64,000 nt of DNA from assembly GCA_003194525.1 (NCBI GenBank), contig NBIV01000002.1, forward strand, positions 434,001 to 498,000, written 5' to 3'. Below the pieces are notes generated by a model that ran no database searches, was not told the DNA's origin, and saw nothing but the letters and a program-made list of their open reading frames with translations. The translations under genes and the position numbers were made by a program. Below are positions 29,163 to 38,151 of this stretch, in pieces; the stretch's first letter is position 1, and each line of letters begins with the position of its first letter. The stretch comes from Gracilariopsis chorda. Its lineage: Eukaryota; Rhodophyta; Florideophyceae; Gracilariales; Gracilariaceae.

Positions 29163-29543
29163 ATGTCGCGACAGCTGCTCCGCGCCTCGGCGCAGATCCG
29201 ACGCGCGTCCGCGTGGGCATCGCCGCGCTGGTCGCGCGCCGTTCGCGCACAGTCCAACATCGACACCGCGCAAGACCCGCCCACCGCCCCGCTGCCCGAG
29301 CAGCACGAATTGGGCGAGGGCGTCTCCGACTTTTCCAACTGGGTTGAGAAGCACGAAGACGTATCCTCCGCCGAGGCCGTCGGCGGCTTTGTCTTTATCA
29401 TGGGTGTTTGTTACGCCATTCATCAATACGCCGTCAATCGCACAAAGAGCTCTGACCCAACCTTCACTCGTCGCGAGTTTCCCACCGTTCAAACGTACTT
29501 GCCTACGTGGAAGGAAGCCGCCGACTCGGTTCGGAAGGAGTGA
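29163..29543 (+). CDS. Small mitochondrial membrane protein, possibly complex I NDUFB8-like
   Basis: The 126-residue product begins with an Arg/Ala/Ser presequence with no acidic residues in the first 32 (MSRQLLRASAQIRRASAW), typical of mitochondrial import. A single membrane helix lies at residues 72-91 (AVGGFVFIMGVCYAIHQYAV). The helix and the following PTFTRREFPTVQTYLP resemble the end of the plant NDUFB8/ASHI subunit of complex I. That match is from memory and short, so other small respiratory-chain subunits remain possible. It converges on the aldo-keto reductase gene with a 65-bp gap. Confidence 0.55.
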   Translation: MSRQLLRASAQIRRASAWASPRWSRAVRAQSNIDTAQDPPTAPLPEQHELGEGVSDFSNWVEKHEDVSSAEAVGGFVFIMGVCYAIHQYAVNRTKSSDPTFTRREFPTVQTYLPTWKEAADSVRKE

Positions 29544-29608
29544 ACTTGGCGCCTTGCCGCATTTTACAACTACTATCGTTACTGATAAATCACCTTTCTT
29601 CTTGGTTC

Positions 29609-30604
29609 TCAATCGTAGATTGGCACCGCCTCGCCCATGCCCAAAGATACGCAGAATTCTCCAGGGTCGTTGTATCGAAGCCCTCTATCAAGAGCCCCAA
29701 TCGCCTTCATATCCTCCTCACCCAATTCCCAGTCAAACACGCTCATATTTTCCACAAGTCGCTCCACCTTAGACGTCTTAGGGATTATAGCAGTTCCCCT
29801 CTGCACCGCCCACCTCAGCGCCACTTGCGCAACACTCTTGCCGTGCTTCCTTGCGATATGCTTCATGCAGTCATCTTCGAACAAATTGTGCCCGCGGTCC
29901 ATGCCCAGTTCCTTGTAACTCGTCGCGCCGAACGATGAAAATGCCGTCACTACTATTTTCTCGCGCTTGCAAAATTGTAGCAGCCGTGGCTGTTGTAGAT
30001 ACGGATGTAACTCTATTTGAAGTACACTCGGTCGGATTCGCGAATATGTTAGCAGATCTTCCAGTAGTGCGTATGGAAAGTTACAAACGCCCACGTGACG
30101 AATCAGTCCCTCGTCCACAAGCGCTTCCAACGCACGCCAAGTGTCCTGGAGCGGAACTTTTTCCATTCTCATCGTGGCGTTTTCGGGGTCCTCCGGATCG
30201 TGAACCCACTCCGGAGGATATCTTTTCTCGAACGGCACGAACTTTAACGAGATGGGAAAGTGAATCATGTACAAGTCGAGATAGTCCAATCCAAGGTCGC
30301 TTAAAGTCTTCATACAGGCAGGACGAACATGTTCCGGTTTATGGTACGTGTTCCATAATTTGGACGTCACGAAGAGACTTTCACGATCAAGCTGTGCCGC
30401 TTTGAGCCCGTTTCGAATGCCTTCTCCCACCTCCTGTTCGTTGCCGTAGTCGCATGCGCAGTCGATGGCGCGGTAGCCTAGTTCAATAGCTTTGGCTACT
30501 ATTTTGGATGCTACTCCTTTGGGAGCCTTCCATGTGCCTAGCCCGAGCTGTGGAAATTTCGCAGAAGTGGCGGATGGCACCAATGGCAGGGATGGGCCCG
30601 TCAT
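29609..30604 (-). CDS. Aldo-keto reductase (xylose/mannose-6-P reductase type)
   Basis: This NAD(P)H-dependent oxidoreductase folds as a TIM barrel and reduces sugar or other aldehydes. The 331-residue product has the full catalytic tetrad: Asp48 and Tyr53 (AIDCACDYGNE), Lys82 (TSKLW) and His115 (YMIHFP). The cofactor site includes the block TAIIPKTSKVERLVENMSVF. The insertion after the His (FEKRYPPEW) and the ending with FCVSLGMGEAVPIYD fit the branch with xylose reductase and sugar-phosphate reductases. The exact substrate cannot be told. Confidence 0.9.
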   Translation of the reverse strand: MTGPSLPLVPSATSAKFPQLGLGTWKAPKGVASKIVAKAIELGYRAIDCACDYGNEQEVGEGIRNGLKAAQLDRESLFVTSKLWNTYHKPEHVRPACMKTLSDLGLDYLDLYMIHFPISLKFVPFEKRYPPEWVHDPEDPENATMRMEKVPLQDTWRALEALVDEGLIRHVGVCNFPYALLEDLLTYSRIRPSVLQIELHPYLQQPRLLQFCKREKIVVTAFSSFGATSYKELGMDRGHNLFEDDCMKHIARKHGKSVAQVALRWAVQRGTAIIPKTSKVERLVENMSVFDWELGEEDMKAIGALDRGLRYNDPGEFCVSLGMGEAVPIYD

Positions 30605-31082
30605 TCTAGATTAGCGTCGATTGCTTAGCGTGCGGTTTAGGGATGAGTAGAGTCGGCTGTGCCAAATGTTTTCAGGTTATAGAATACCTTATGATGCGCT
30701 GTGCTGCGTGCTCCGATCCTTGGGTATTCTTAGCGGCTCCGTTCATTTTGAACGAAGGTACCCTTGGTATCTCTGCGAGATCCGTGCTCCAAGCATAACC
30801 TGTCATCTCAGGATCTGCGCAGCGATGGGTGCTGGTAGCGACACGTGTGACCTCGTTTTCGTTGCTAGCTCTCACGTGATGGTGACTGGGACAGCACGCC
30901 GTCCACTTTTCTCGTCCAAGACGAAGAGTCTGATTGTTCTGGACGTACCCTACGTACATCCCGCCCATGACATCGCTAGGAAGAATATTTTCGTCGTTAG
31001 ATACCGTTCTTGAGTTGGCATATCGGCAAAGTGCTTCCAAAAGACAGCCTCTACCCGTCAACCAAAAAAATTGGAACGCGAT
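30605..31082. promoter_or_regulatory. Divergent promoter region, aldo-keto reductase / TRMT11
   Basis: These 478 bases lie between head-to-head genes. They contain one copy of the recurrent motif (GGTACCCTTGGTAT, about 30748-30761). No TATA box was recognised. Confidence 0.5.
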
Positions 31083-32516
31083 ATGCGCTTTTTGTTACAG
31101 TTTCGCGGACTACACAATGACCTTCGCCTTCCCGAGTTTCAGTCAGTTCTTGCCTTGATTCGTCAACAGCCAGAAAGTTCCATCGATGTGAATCTTGTTC
31201 CCAGTTTATCCACTTTAACCGGGAAACCTACTCCCACCAACCCGAAGCGTGGACCGGCGGGTTCCGTTATATATGGTGAGATCTTTTTTTTCGCAGATTT
31301 GAAAGACGTGGCTGAAGCAAGAGCTCTCGCCTCTCGTTGCGTTTTACTACGCGCTATTTACATTACTTGCGGGCATGGGGATTCCTATGAACAATGCATT
31401 GGTTCAATTGACAGTCCTGCCTTCAAGGACACACTGGCGCCATTACGTTGTGAGAAAACAAAACCGTCATTTCGGTGTTTCGTGGAGGCTTTTGGGAGAA
31501 AGTATTCTGTTGAACAACAACTGGAAAGAATACATAAGTTCTCTGAGGTTTTGAGACCATTTCCAGGTGTTGTGCGTATGAAAGACGCAGATCATCAATT
31601 GTGGATTCTTGAGGATGCGTTTCCAGTGCAGGGACATGGAACGCCACACGGGAAACCGCGGCAGGTGTTTTTCGCGCGCAAGGTTGCTGATGGGCAGAAG
31701 CATCTTGGATCAAAGTACTCGCTGAAGCGTAGAAGATATATAGGACCAACAAGTATGGATGCTGAACTGTCGTTCGTCATGGCAAACATGGCTCATGTTA
31801 GGAAAGATGACCTTGTCAACGATCCGTTTTGTGGTACTGGTGGCATCATGCTTGCGTGTGCTGCAAGAGGTGCTCACGTTATTGGCGGTGATATAAACAT
31901 TTTAGCCCTTCGCGGAAAGGGTGAGGCTACTATAGATGCCAATTTCGATCAATACGAAGTTCCAAGACCACTAGGAAATATTCGAGCTGACGTGTTGAAC
32001 AGTCCCATTGTTGAGCGGCCTGGTGGTGTATTCGATGCTGTCGTATGTGACCCGCCGTATGGGATAAAGGAGGGCATGAAGGTGTTTCGGGAAGACTTTG
32101 TGGATGCCTCTTTGCAGCGGAATCACTTTCAAGGAACTCAAAGGGTACGCTTCGTGGATTTCCTGGCTGGCTTTCTTGAGTACGCAGCAAGCGTGCTCGT
32201 TCCCGGCGGGAGATTGGTTTACTGGTTGCCTACCACCACGGATTACACTGCAGAGGATGTACCTACAAATGCCGCTCTTCGGTTAGTTGGAAACTGCGAG
32301 CAGCCCCTTACCTCTCGGATGAGCAGGCGAATGATCACTATGGTACGGCTAAGCGAAAAAGAGCGGGAGCACAACGAAAGCGAAAAGGCGAAACAGGTTA
32401 AGATGAAAGATGCGGAGATGCGCACTCCGGCACATGTGGACCTTGCTTGCAAGTTGTTGAGACAGCCACAACGAGCAGAATCGCGTTTACGATCGCGGGA
32501 AGCAACACTGATGTGA
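31083..32516 (+). CDS. TRMT11: tRNA (guanine-10-N2)-methyltransferase TRMT11
   Basis: This is the catalytic subunit of the Trm11-Trm112 enzyme, which methylates G10 of cytosolic tRNAs using S-adenosylmethionine. The product has 477 residues from the ATG at 31083. The N-terminal THUMP-like part starts MRFLLQFRGLHNDLRLPEF, as in the family. The Rossmann methyltransferase motif I is DPFCGTGGIMLACAARGAHV (about residue 246 on), and the catalytic N-methylase motif is DPPYGIKEG (about 322). Near-identity to the family in these blocks makes the call firm. It is convergent with the BAH-domain gene across 112 bp. Confidence 0.92.
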   Translation: MRFLLQFRGLHNDLRLPEFQSVLALIRQQPESSIDVNLVPSLSTLTGKPTPTNPKRGPAGSVIYGEIFFFADLKDVAEARALASRCVLLRAIYITCGHGDSYEQCIGSIDSPAFKDTLAPLRCEKTKPSFRCFVEAFGRKYSVEQQLERIHKFSEVLRPFPGVVRMKDADHQLWILEDAFPVQGHGTPHGKPRQVFFARKVADGQKHLGSKYSLKRRRYIGPTSMDAELSFVMANMAHVRKDDLVNDPFCGTGGIMLACAARGAHVIGGDINILALRGKGEATIDANFDQYEVPRPLGNIRADVLNSPIVERPGGVFDAVVCDPPYGIKEGMKVFREDFVDASLQRNHFQGTQRVRFVDFLAGFLEYAASVLVPGGRLVYWLPTTTDYTAEDVPTNAALRLVGNCEQPLTSRMSRRMITMVRLSEKEREHNESEKAKQVKMKDAEMRTPAHVDLACKLLRQPQRAESRLRSREATLM

Positions 32517-32628
32517 CGCGGTGAAACGGTGGTTCCTATATTGATTTACACGCATTGCGAACGGTTTCTGTACACAACTGAAGGTTCTTGTTGACCCGGC
32601 CAAAGGATAAACAAGACGATGGATTTTC

Positions 32629-33354
32629 CTACCATAGCAGCACTGGCTCTCCCGAAAGGTTTTCGTTTCGCGGTTTTCGGTTAGATCGGACAGAATATTC
32701 TGGCTCGTGATAAGCATCGTCATAGTCGACTTCGCTTTCGAGTTCGGTGTCTTCCTGCGGTGATAAGCCCGCCGCCTTTCGCAAGTCCTTTGGAATCGGG
32801 TCTCCCGGAAACAGGATTGAGTTAAGTTCACTGAAGCGATGTGCTTTATGATAAAACTGTCTCTCGCAAAAATACGTCCGCTTCCAGGGCGAGTCGTTCT
32901 TCAACACTACGCGCTTAACGAGTTGAAAGTTGTCGTAACTGAGAATGTGAGCCTTTCTACTAATGGATTCGACCAGATTCGTATCCCTATTGTCGCAGCA
33001 TATCAACTCGTGACTCTCGCACTTGCTGGCACGCATTTCTTCGCCGTCCTCGCGCTTGTGCTCCTTGACGTCTTGAATGGACCAGAACCACCTCCCCTTG
33101 AATTTCGCAGTGTCGTCTTCGCGATCTTTGAAGAGCGTTTCTAACACGCATACCCACTCCCTTCCGTCTCCTTTGTCACCGGTGTACATGGCGACATGAT
33201 CTCCAATGCGAAAACGCATGCCCAAGTAGTCGACAGCGGGGTACACGAGTGCCTTGTGCTTGGGTGACCATTTTCCCGCGCCTACTAGAACGGGTTCGGC
33301 CGTGACTACTTCGGTTTGGCGCATCTCGGAGATAGTTCTCTTTCGATTCACCAT
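32629..33354 (-). CDS. BAH-domain protein
   Basis: BAH domains read nucleosomes or histone tails in silencing and replication proteins. From the ATG at 33354 (MVNRKRTISEM) the product has 241 residues. The BAH domain spans about 45-165: FRIGDHVAMYTG opens it, then EWVCVLETLFKD, GRWFWSIQDV, HELICCDNRDTNLVESI and the closing TYFCERQFYH. The tail is acidic and without other domains. The protein is basically one BAH module, like plant EBS/SHL but without a PHD finger. The frame is open further upstream, but that part is leader-like. Role in chromatin is inference. Confidence 0.82.
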   Translation of the reverse strand: MVNRKRTISEMRQTEVVTAEPVLVGAGKWSPKHKALVYPAVDYLGMRFRIGDHVAMYTGDKGDGREWVCVLETLFKDREDDTAKFKGRWFWSIQDVKEHKREDGEEMRASKCESHELICCDNRDTNLVESISRKAHILSYDNFQLVKRVVLKNDSPWKRTYFCERQFYHKAHRFSELNSILFPGDPIPKDLRKAAGLSPQEDTELESEVDYDDAYHEPEYSVRSNRKPRNENLSGEPVLLW

Positions 33355-34961
33355 GGTGAATACTATGCGCTGGAAGGGTGGACGACGTACTACAGGCGCA
33401 GAGCGATTGCAACACCACGTGATGTGAGTCTTAACAACTCGTACACATAAACAGGCCTTTTCCGTGGGGGCGGTCGGGCCATTTTTCGCCACAGCCGACT
33501 CACGATTGTAGCACAGGACGATACCAAATCTCGATGATCCACCACTCTTTGACCTAGCTCTTGCTCCGCCATACCCGTACAGTAGCACTGATGCACCCCA
33601 TGTTAATTTTTAAAACGCCCTAACTCAGCAAGCATCAAACATTTTTCAGAAAATCACTCCAACGGAGCATCGGACTTGCCCGTTCTTGTTCTCGACATGC
33701 CTGTGCGACAGTAGTCTATCTACCGGCGGCAAACGAGGTGACCAACAGTAGCAGACCGAGAAGGGTTACCGAGTATAGAAACATACATGCCGCGGATATA
33801 TATGTCTGCATCCGATAGATATATCTTGCCCGGGGTCTTTGACTTTACTGAGGGCCAGGTCGTAAGTCAAACCGCGCCGCTTTTCAGTTTCGTGTTCAGA
33901 ACGGCCTCGTGCGATTCAGCGCTACACTTTGTCGTACGAACAGCGCCATGACTCGAGATTCTATGGAAAGCTGTCCCTGCTCAGCTGGCAATGCTCCATG
34001 TTATCACCTGTCTTTAACGCGCACCAACTTCAAGACAAGGAGGAGGTATTACCACTACTGTACTTTACTCCGTTCGCGAGATGTGTATCAATTCCCGTTT
34101 GGAAGAGGTACGGAAAGGTAGATAGTGTCCAGCTCAACTTTTTACTTTCACGTTCAAAGAAATCATTAGTGCTTTTGAAAACGCATCGCTACGTAGCTCG
34201 CTGCTTTCTGCTGGGGCGATGCTTTTCGTGCATACATCATAGGCACGGAGAGATGATGGTGCAACGAGTGCCGCAGTCTGACTTTCGATGCCGGACTTTG
34301 GTTTCTCCTCGTGACCGAAAATAATCTTCGATCCATGTTAACGGAATAAGTCTTGTCGCGGAGAAACTCGACACCGTTCACGTGTCGATATGAAGAGCAA
34401 GACAAGAAGTGTTTAACAACTTCTTAAGAATGAAGAATAAACTATCTCCCTTGACAGAGAGGGTTTCTTTCTCAGAGGCTCATAGATAATAACAGCAACA
34501 TGCAATTTCGCAAGAGGTTGTTTTGCGCTATAGACGTGTATCCCCCACCGTCTACAACAACTCATCTATACTCAACACCTCATCCCCTTCAATTTCTTTC
34601 ATGAGTCTTTTCAAAACTGGGGCTGCAAACTTGCATGCTCTCTTTAGGCTGGGTGCCACGGGACGATTGCAAATTCGCTGAAGACAAGATCGGAGTGAAT
34701 ACGAATTTCTCTGTATTCAAAGCACGAAAGCGTCACAAGAAGGGCCAAAAGGTGCATATGGTACACTCGGGGCGCCAATGAATTTGCCCATTATGGTTAG
34801 CACGCGTTCACGCCAAGATCAACATAGCCCACTGCACTGATGACGCGTCGACTGCGAAACTATCTCGCCAGCAACATGCACAATGAACCAGGGGGCTGTC
34901 AAGTTTAACGAATTTGCAGGTGATGGTGAGTTGGCCGAGTTCTCAGGTTGGATGCGTTAGA
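33355..34961. other. Intergenic region, no confident gene
   Basis: Two plus-strand frames (33909-34121 and 33929-34324) lack known features. A weak inverted repeat of GATATAT/ATATATC lies near 33795-33830. I see nothing firm in these 1.6 kb. Confidence 0.45.
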
Positions 34962-35627
34962 TCATGTTTGAGAGTCCTCTTCGTCGATGGAGTCCTCTTC
35001 GTCGATGTCGAGAATGTGATCCCAGTCGAGTGTGCGACGGCGGGTTACAAGAGAGCTGTTTGTGTCGTGGTGATGGAACAACCCATCAGAGCCAGGGCGT
35101 TGTTGCTCTGCCTCCCGTTCCTAAAGCAATGTCACAATAGAAAAGCAATAGCAGCAGCGGTGAGCCAGACAAGTTTCAAACGCCGATTTGCATGGTTATA
35201 CAACAATACTCTAAACAGAGAAGATGTTTTATGTACGTACCCGTAATTGTCTCTTCAAGGACGCAAGTTGATTCGCGAGTTCATCGCGTTGAGACAGTAG
35301 TGTAACGCGTTGAATGTTTGCAGCAATGATCTGTTGCTCCAATTCGGACTCGGTTTGTTTTGCTTGTCTCTCCTTTCTGTCGATTTCGTCCTCGAAAACA
35401 TCGATGAGAGCGAGTAGTTGGGAGTGTGCCTCAAGTCTATCTCTGAGCTTTTTCAGATCTTCAATGGCGTTTTGTAGAAGCGATTGGGTGAGCGCTTTGT
35501 CTTTTTGGTGGGGTTGTTGCGCGTGGGATAATAGTTTAGAAAGTGATTCAGTAGCTTGTTTGATTTCTTGGTTTACTCGTTGTTGCTCGCTGTTTGATGA
35601 CGGGTTTCGAAAGAAGGAGGCTGCCAT
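34962..35627 (-). CDS. Two-exon coiled-coil protein with acidic tail
   Basis: I do not recognise the family. Exon 1 is 35627-35241 (129 codons) and exon 2 is 35108-34962 (48 codons and stop), giving 177 residues. The 132-nt intron has donor cgg/gtacgt and acceptor ggcag/agc, both in phase 0. Exon 1 encodes a long helix with heptads (about residues 15-128: SQLLALIDVFEDEIDRKERQ and LLSQRDELANQLASLKRQL). Exon 2 encodes a basic then acidic tail ending LDIDEEDSIDEEDSQT. Without the intron the first frame would stop after 132 codons. Size and shape fit a subunit of a larger assembly such as Mediator or a tethering complex, but no motif proves it. Confidence 0.6.
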
Positions 35628-36533
35628 GGTTTTGTTTGTAGAATTTAGACTACGGAATTATGGGAGATGCTATGTGCTTGTGTATGTTTGATTGAATGTG
35701 TTTCAGATAGAAAACCATGTAGCCGTTCGTGTCTAGTACTGAAGAATGGTGAGGGCGGCACGTAGTGAAATTGAATGTTGAGAAGCTACTCTGAACACGG
35801 TGCACAAGGCAGCGCTTTAAAATTGAAAGCAGGGAGTTTAGATAGTGCTTTCGGCACACAAACGGATTGAATTTACTTTACCAACGTATGCCGCAAGGCG
35901 CATATGGCGCAAGTGAAGCTGTGCACAATGGCGCCTTGGGCGAAGGCCAAACAACAAGAGCGTCCGTCCACGTATGTGCTCCGTTTGGGCTGTTGGGAGC
36001 GGTATGTAAGGGTGAAGTGTGTGTTTTCATTCCTCGGAGTGGGCGCTGGGCCCAGCACGTTCAACAGGGTTCTTGTCGTGGTTTGTACGATCCACTTTCT
36101 GTCCGCCCGTGCGCAGTTTCGTCACTGGAATGATAGAAGATGAGGGGATGCGCCTTGGTTGAACGCGCTATGGAATGATTGCGTTGAACTTTAGATTGTA
36201 GCGTTACATTTTGTATGTCGTAGAGACAATCTTCGCAGCCTTTTACGGTACAAGTTCTAAACAGTTAGGAACGTCAGCCTTCTCTCTAGATAGGTTCAGC
36301 CTTGTTCCCTTCGCCATCGGACCCTCGGCAGATGCATCGATCAGTTGTAGCAAGTTCCGCCGCCGATGAACAACGCGGCGCAGGACGTGTCCAACACCAC
36401 CACGTGTTCCATAATCCACGGGTCCAAGTGGCGCAACGCATTCGCATGTTGGTTACGCCATAGCTGATGGGGCGATCAAAACGGCGCTTCGTTGAAGGGA
36501 AAGTGCTGCTTCGGCACCGCCCACCGCCGTACC
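35628..36533. promoter_or_regulatory. Divergent intergenic region, coiled-coil gene / BPA1-like gene
   Basis: These 900 bases lie between head-to-head genes. Short frames near 35870-36140 on both strands have no recognisable features. A minus-strand stretch at about 36475-36360 (QHANALRHLDPWIMEHVVV) looks coding-like but has no start or partner. No gene is claimed. Confidence 0.4.
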
Positions 36534-37580
36534 ATGACCTCCTCCGCCGCCGACTTCGTTCTCGACGAGGGGCTTGACGAAGACGAGGACGTCCTCGCCT
36601 TCCAGTCATCCCTACATCCACCCCCTATCCAGGAGAAAAATTCCCCTCCACAAACACCATCCGAACCGCCGCAATCCCTACCCTCCCCACCGTCGCTCTC
36701 TTTGCCGCAGAATGCACCCTTGCCGCAAGATGCCCCCACCGCCGTCATCATCGATGGATTACCCATTTCAGCCTCTCGCGCAGACTTAGACGCCCTACTT
36801 GACGGCGCTCCAATTACCAACGTGCGCTTGCGAAGACTGGAGAAAGACCGCTTACTGCGCGTGCGAGTGCAGTTTGAACACGCTCAAACCGCTGCAAAAG
36901 CACTTGAAAAAGATGGCACAGACTTCAGGGGTGCCGTTATCTCCGTTAAAAAAGCTACTGAAGAAAGATGGCAAGCAAGCTTTTTGGATTCTCCCAGACA
37001 TACTCCAAACCCTCGCTCACCTCGATCACCCACCCTGTCGTTACCTGATGCAAAAGCCGTGCAGTCCGGTTTCTGGAGCGCCTTTGCCGCCGCGAAAAAC
37101 GTCGCAGAACGACTTGAACAGGGCGCCAGGCACCTTGGCGATGACCTAGAACGCAGGTTACACGTCACTGAAAAGGTCGAGCAAACCAAACGCGCAATCG
37201 ACCAGCTAGACCAGCAGTACAGCGTCAGCAAGACTGTAGTTGAAATGACTGAACGCGGAAAGCAAGCCGCCGTTCAGGTGGACAAAAGTCTCGGTTTGAG
37301 TGATGGCGTTAACAAGGTTTCTACCGATGTTAGCGGAGTGGCCAGAATTGTGGCCAGAGAGGTGGATGAAAGTTTCAGAGTCGGCGATCGCGCGAGAAAT
37401 GCCGTGCAAGGTGCCATGCAGAATGACGCTGTTTCGGGCGTTGCAAAACGTGCTATGGCTACTCTTGATCGTAACGCTTCGCCGGGGAAGAGTAAATCCC
37501 AACCTATGACAGAAGAACCTGAACAACCGCCACCTTCTACTGACGATGCTTCTGGTCAACACTTTGAGGTTGGTGGATAA
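36534..37580 (+). CDS. RRM protein of the BPA1 (ACD11-binding) type
   Basis: Plant BPA1-like proteins pair an RNA-recognition-motif fold with an amphipathic helical C-terminus and bind the lipid-transfer protein ACD11 at membranes. The 348-residue product starts acidic (DEGLDEDEDVLAF), has a Pro-rich linker, then an RRM fold at about 68-145 (AVIIDGLPISASRADLDALL, RVRVQFEHAQTAAKAL, FRGAVISVKKA). The rest is helical with repeated pieces that match the family: EQTKRAIDQLDQQYSVSKT, DKSLGLSDGVNKVSTDV and AREVDESFRV. The RRM lacks clear aromatic RNP residues, so it may bind protein rather than RNA. The ATG at 36534 is chosen over 36492 because the acidic start looks native. Confidence 0.7.
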   Translation: MTSSAADFVLDEGLDEDEDVLAFQSSLHPPPIQEKNSPPQTPSEPPQSLPSPPSLSLPQNAPLPQDAPTAVIIDGLPISASRADLDALLDGAPITNVRLRRLEKDRLLRVRVQFEHAQTAAKALEKDGTDFRGAVISVKKATEERWQASFLDSPRHTPNPRSPRSPTLSLPDAKAVQSGFWSAFAAAKNVAERLEQGARHLGDDLERRLHVTEKVEQTKRAIDQLDQQYSVSKTVVEMTERGKQAAVQVDKSLGLSDGVNKVSTDVSGVARIVAREVDESFRVGDRARNAVQGAMQNDAVSGVAKRAMATLDRNASPGKSKSQPMTEEPEQPPPSTDDASGQHFEVGG

Positions 37581-38151
37581 CTCGCGCTTGGTTTTTCGGT
37601 GTACCGAACGTATACGGCGAGTTCTGTTTTGGCCTGTTTGTCGCTGCTGCTCATTTGTATTAAACAACAACAACATTTTCTGACCGATGATATTAAGTAA
37701 AACCCCTCACTCTTGTACCAAACATGCTCCCTTCGATAAATACGTGTTCTTCTGCCTAACAAAAGAAATGACATACTTTTGTCCTCTTCCCAAACCATAA
37801 CTTTCTCGACTCGCATATCTTTTGTTTGTGGTGTTTGTTCGAGTCCAACAGTCGTAGATCCATAGTCACTCTTATTTTCGCGCCTTTCTTGGGAAGAGCG
37901 AATTTGTCGGAAAGAACGGATGCTACCACGACAACGTAATGAGGAAACGTTTACCCTATCAATTATGTAATAACATGCAGCCGCTCCCACGCCCGAGCGT
38001 CGTCCGGATCACCACCACGCCTCAACTCTTTATACGCCCCCACCGCTCCGATCACCGCCACCGTCACCTTTGCCAGCCCCACTTACGCTGTTCAGATACT
38101 CTACCCCCATCCCCACCCCCTACCACCAGTTTTTGAGATGGAGCCATCACA
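37581..38151. promoter_or_regulatory. Intergenic region with an E2F-like site
   Basis: No gene seen. TTTTCGCGCC at 37875-37884 matches the E2F core (reverse GGCGCGAAAA) and lies 268 bases before the ATG of the knuckle/MYB gene. The right part is C/A-rich leader. Confidence 0.45.

Noticed and set aside
33790-33832. GATATAT/ATATATC inverted repeat as a terminator or element end
   Set aside because: It is short, imperfect and AT-simple. No flanking duplication or gene end fits.
36360-36478. Minus-strand last exon (LRHLDPWIMEHVVVLDTS)
   Set aside because: Its upstream exons would have to lie in the coding region of the BPA1-like gene. It is probably GC-driven chance.
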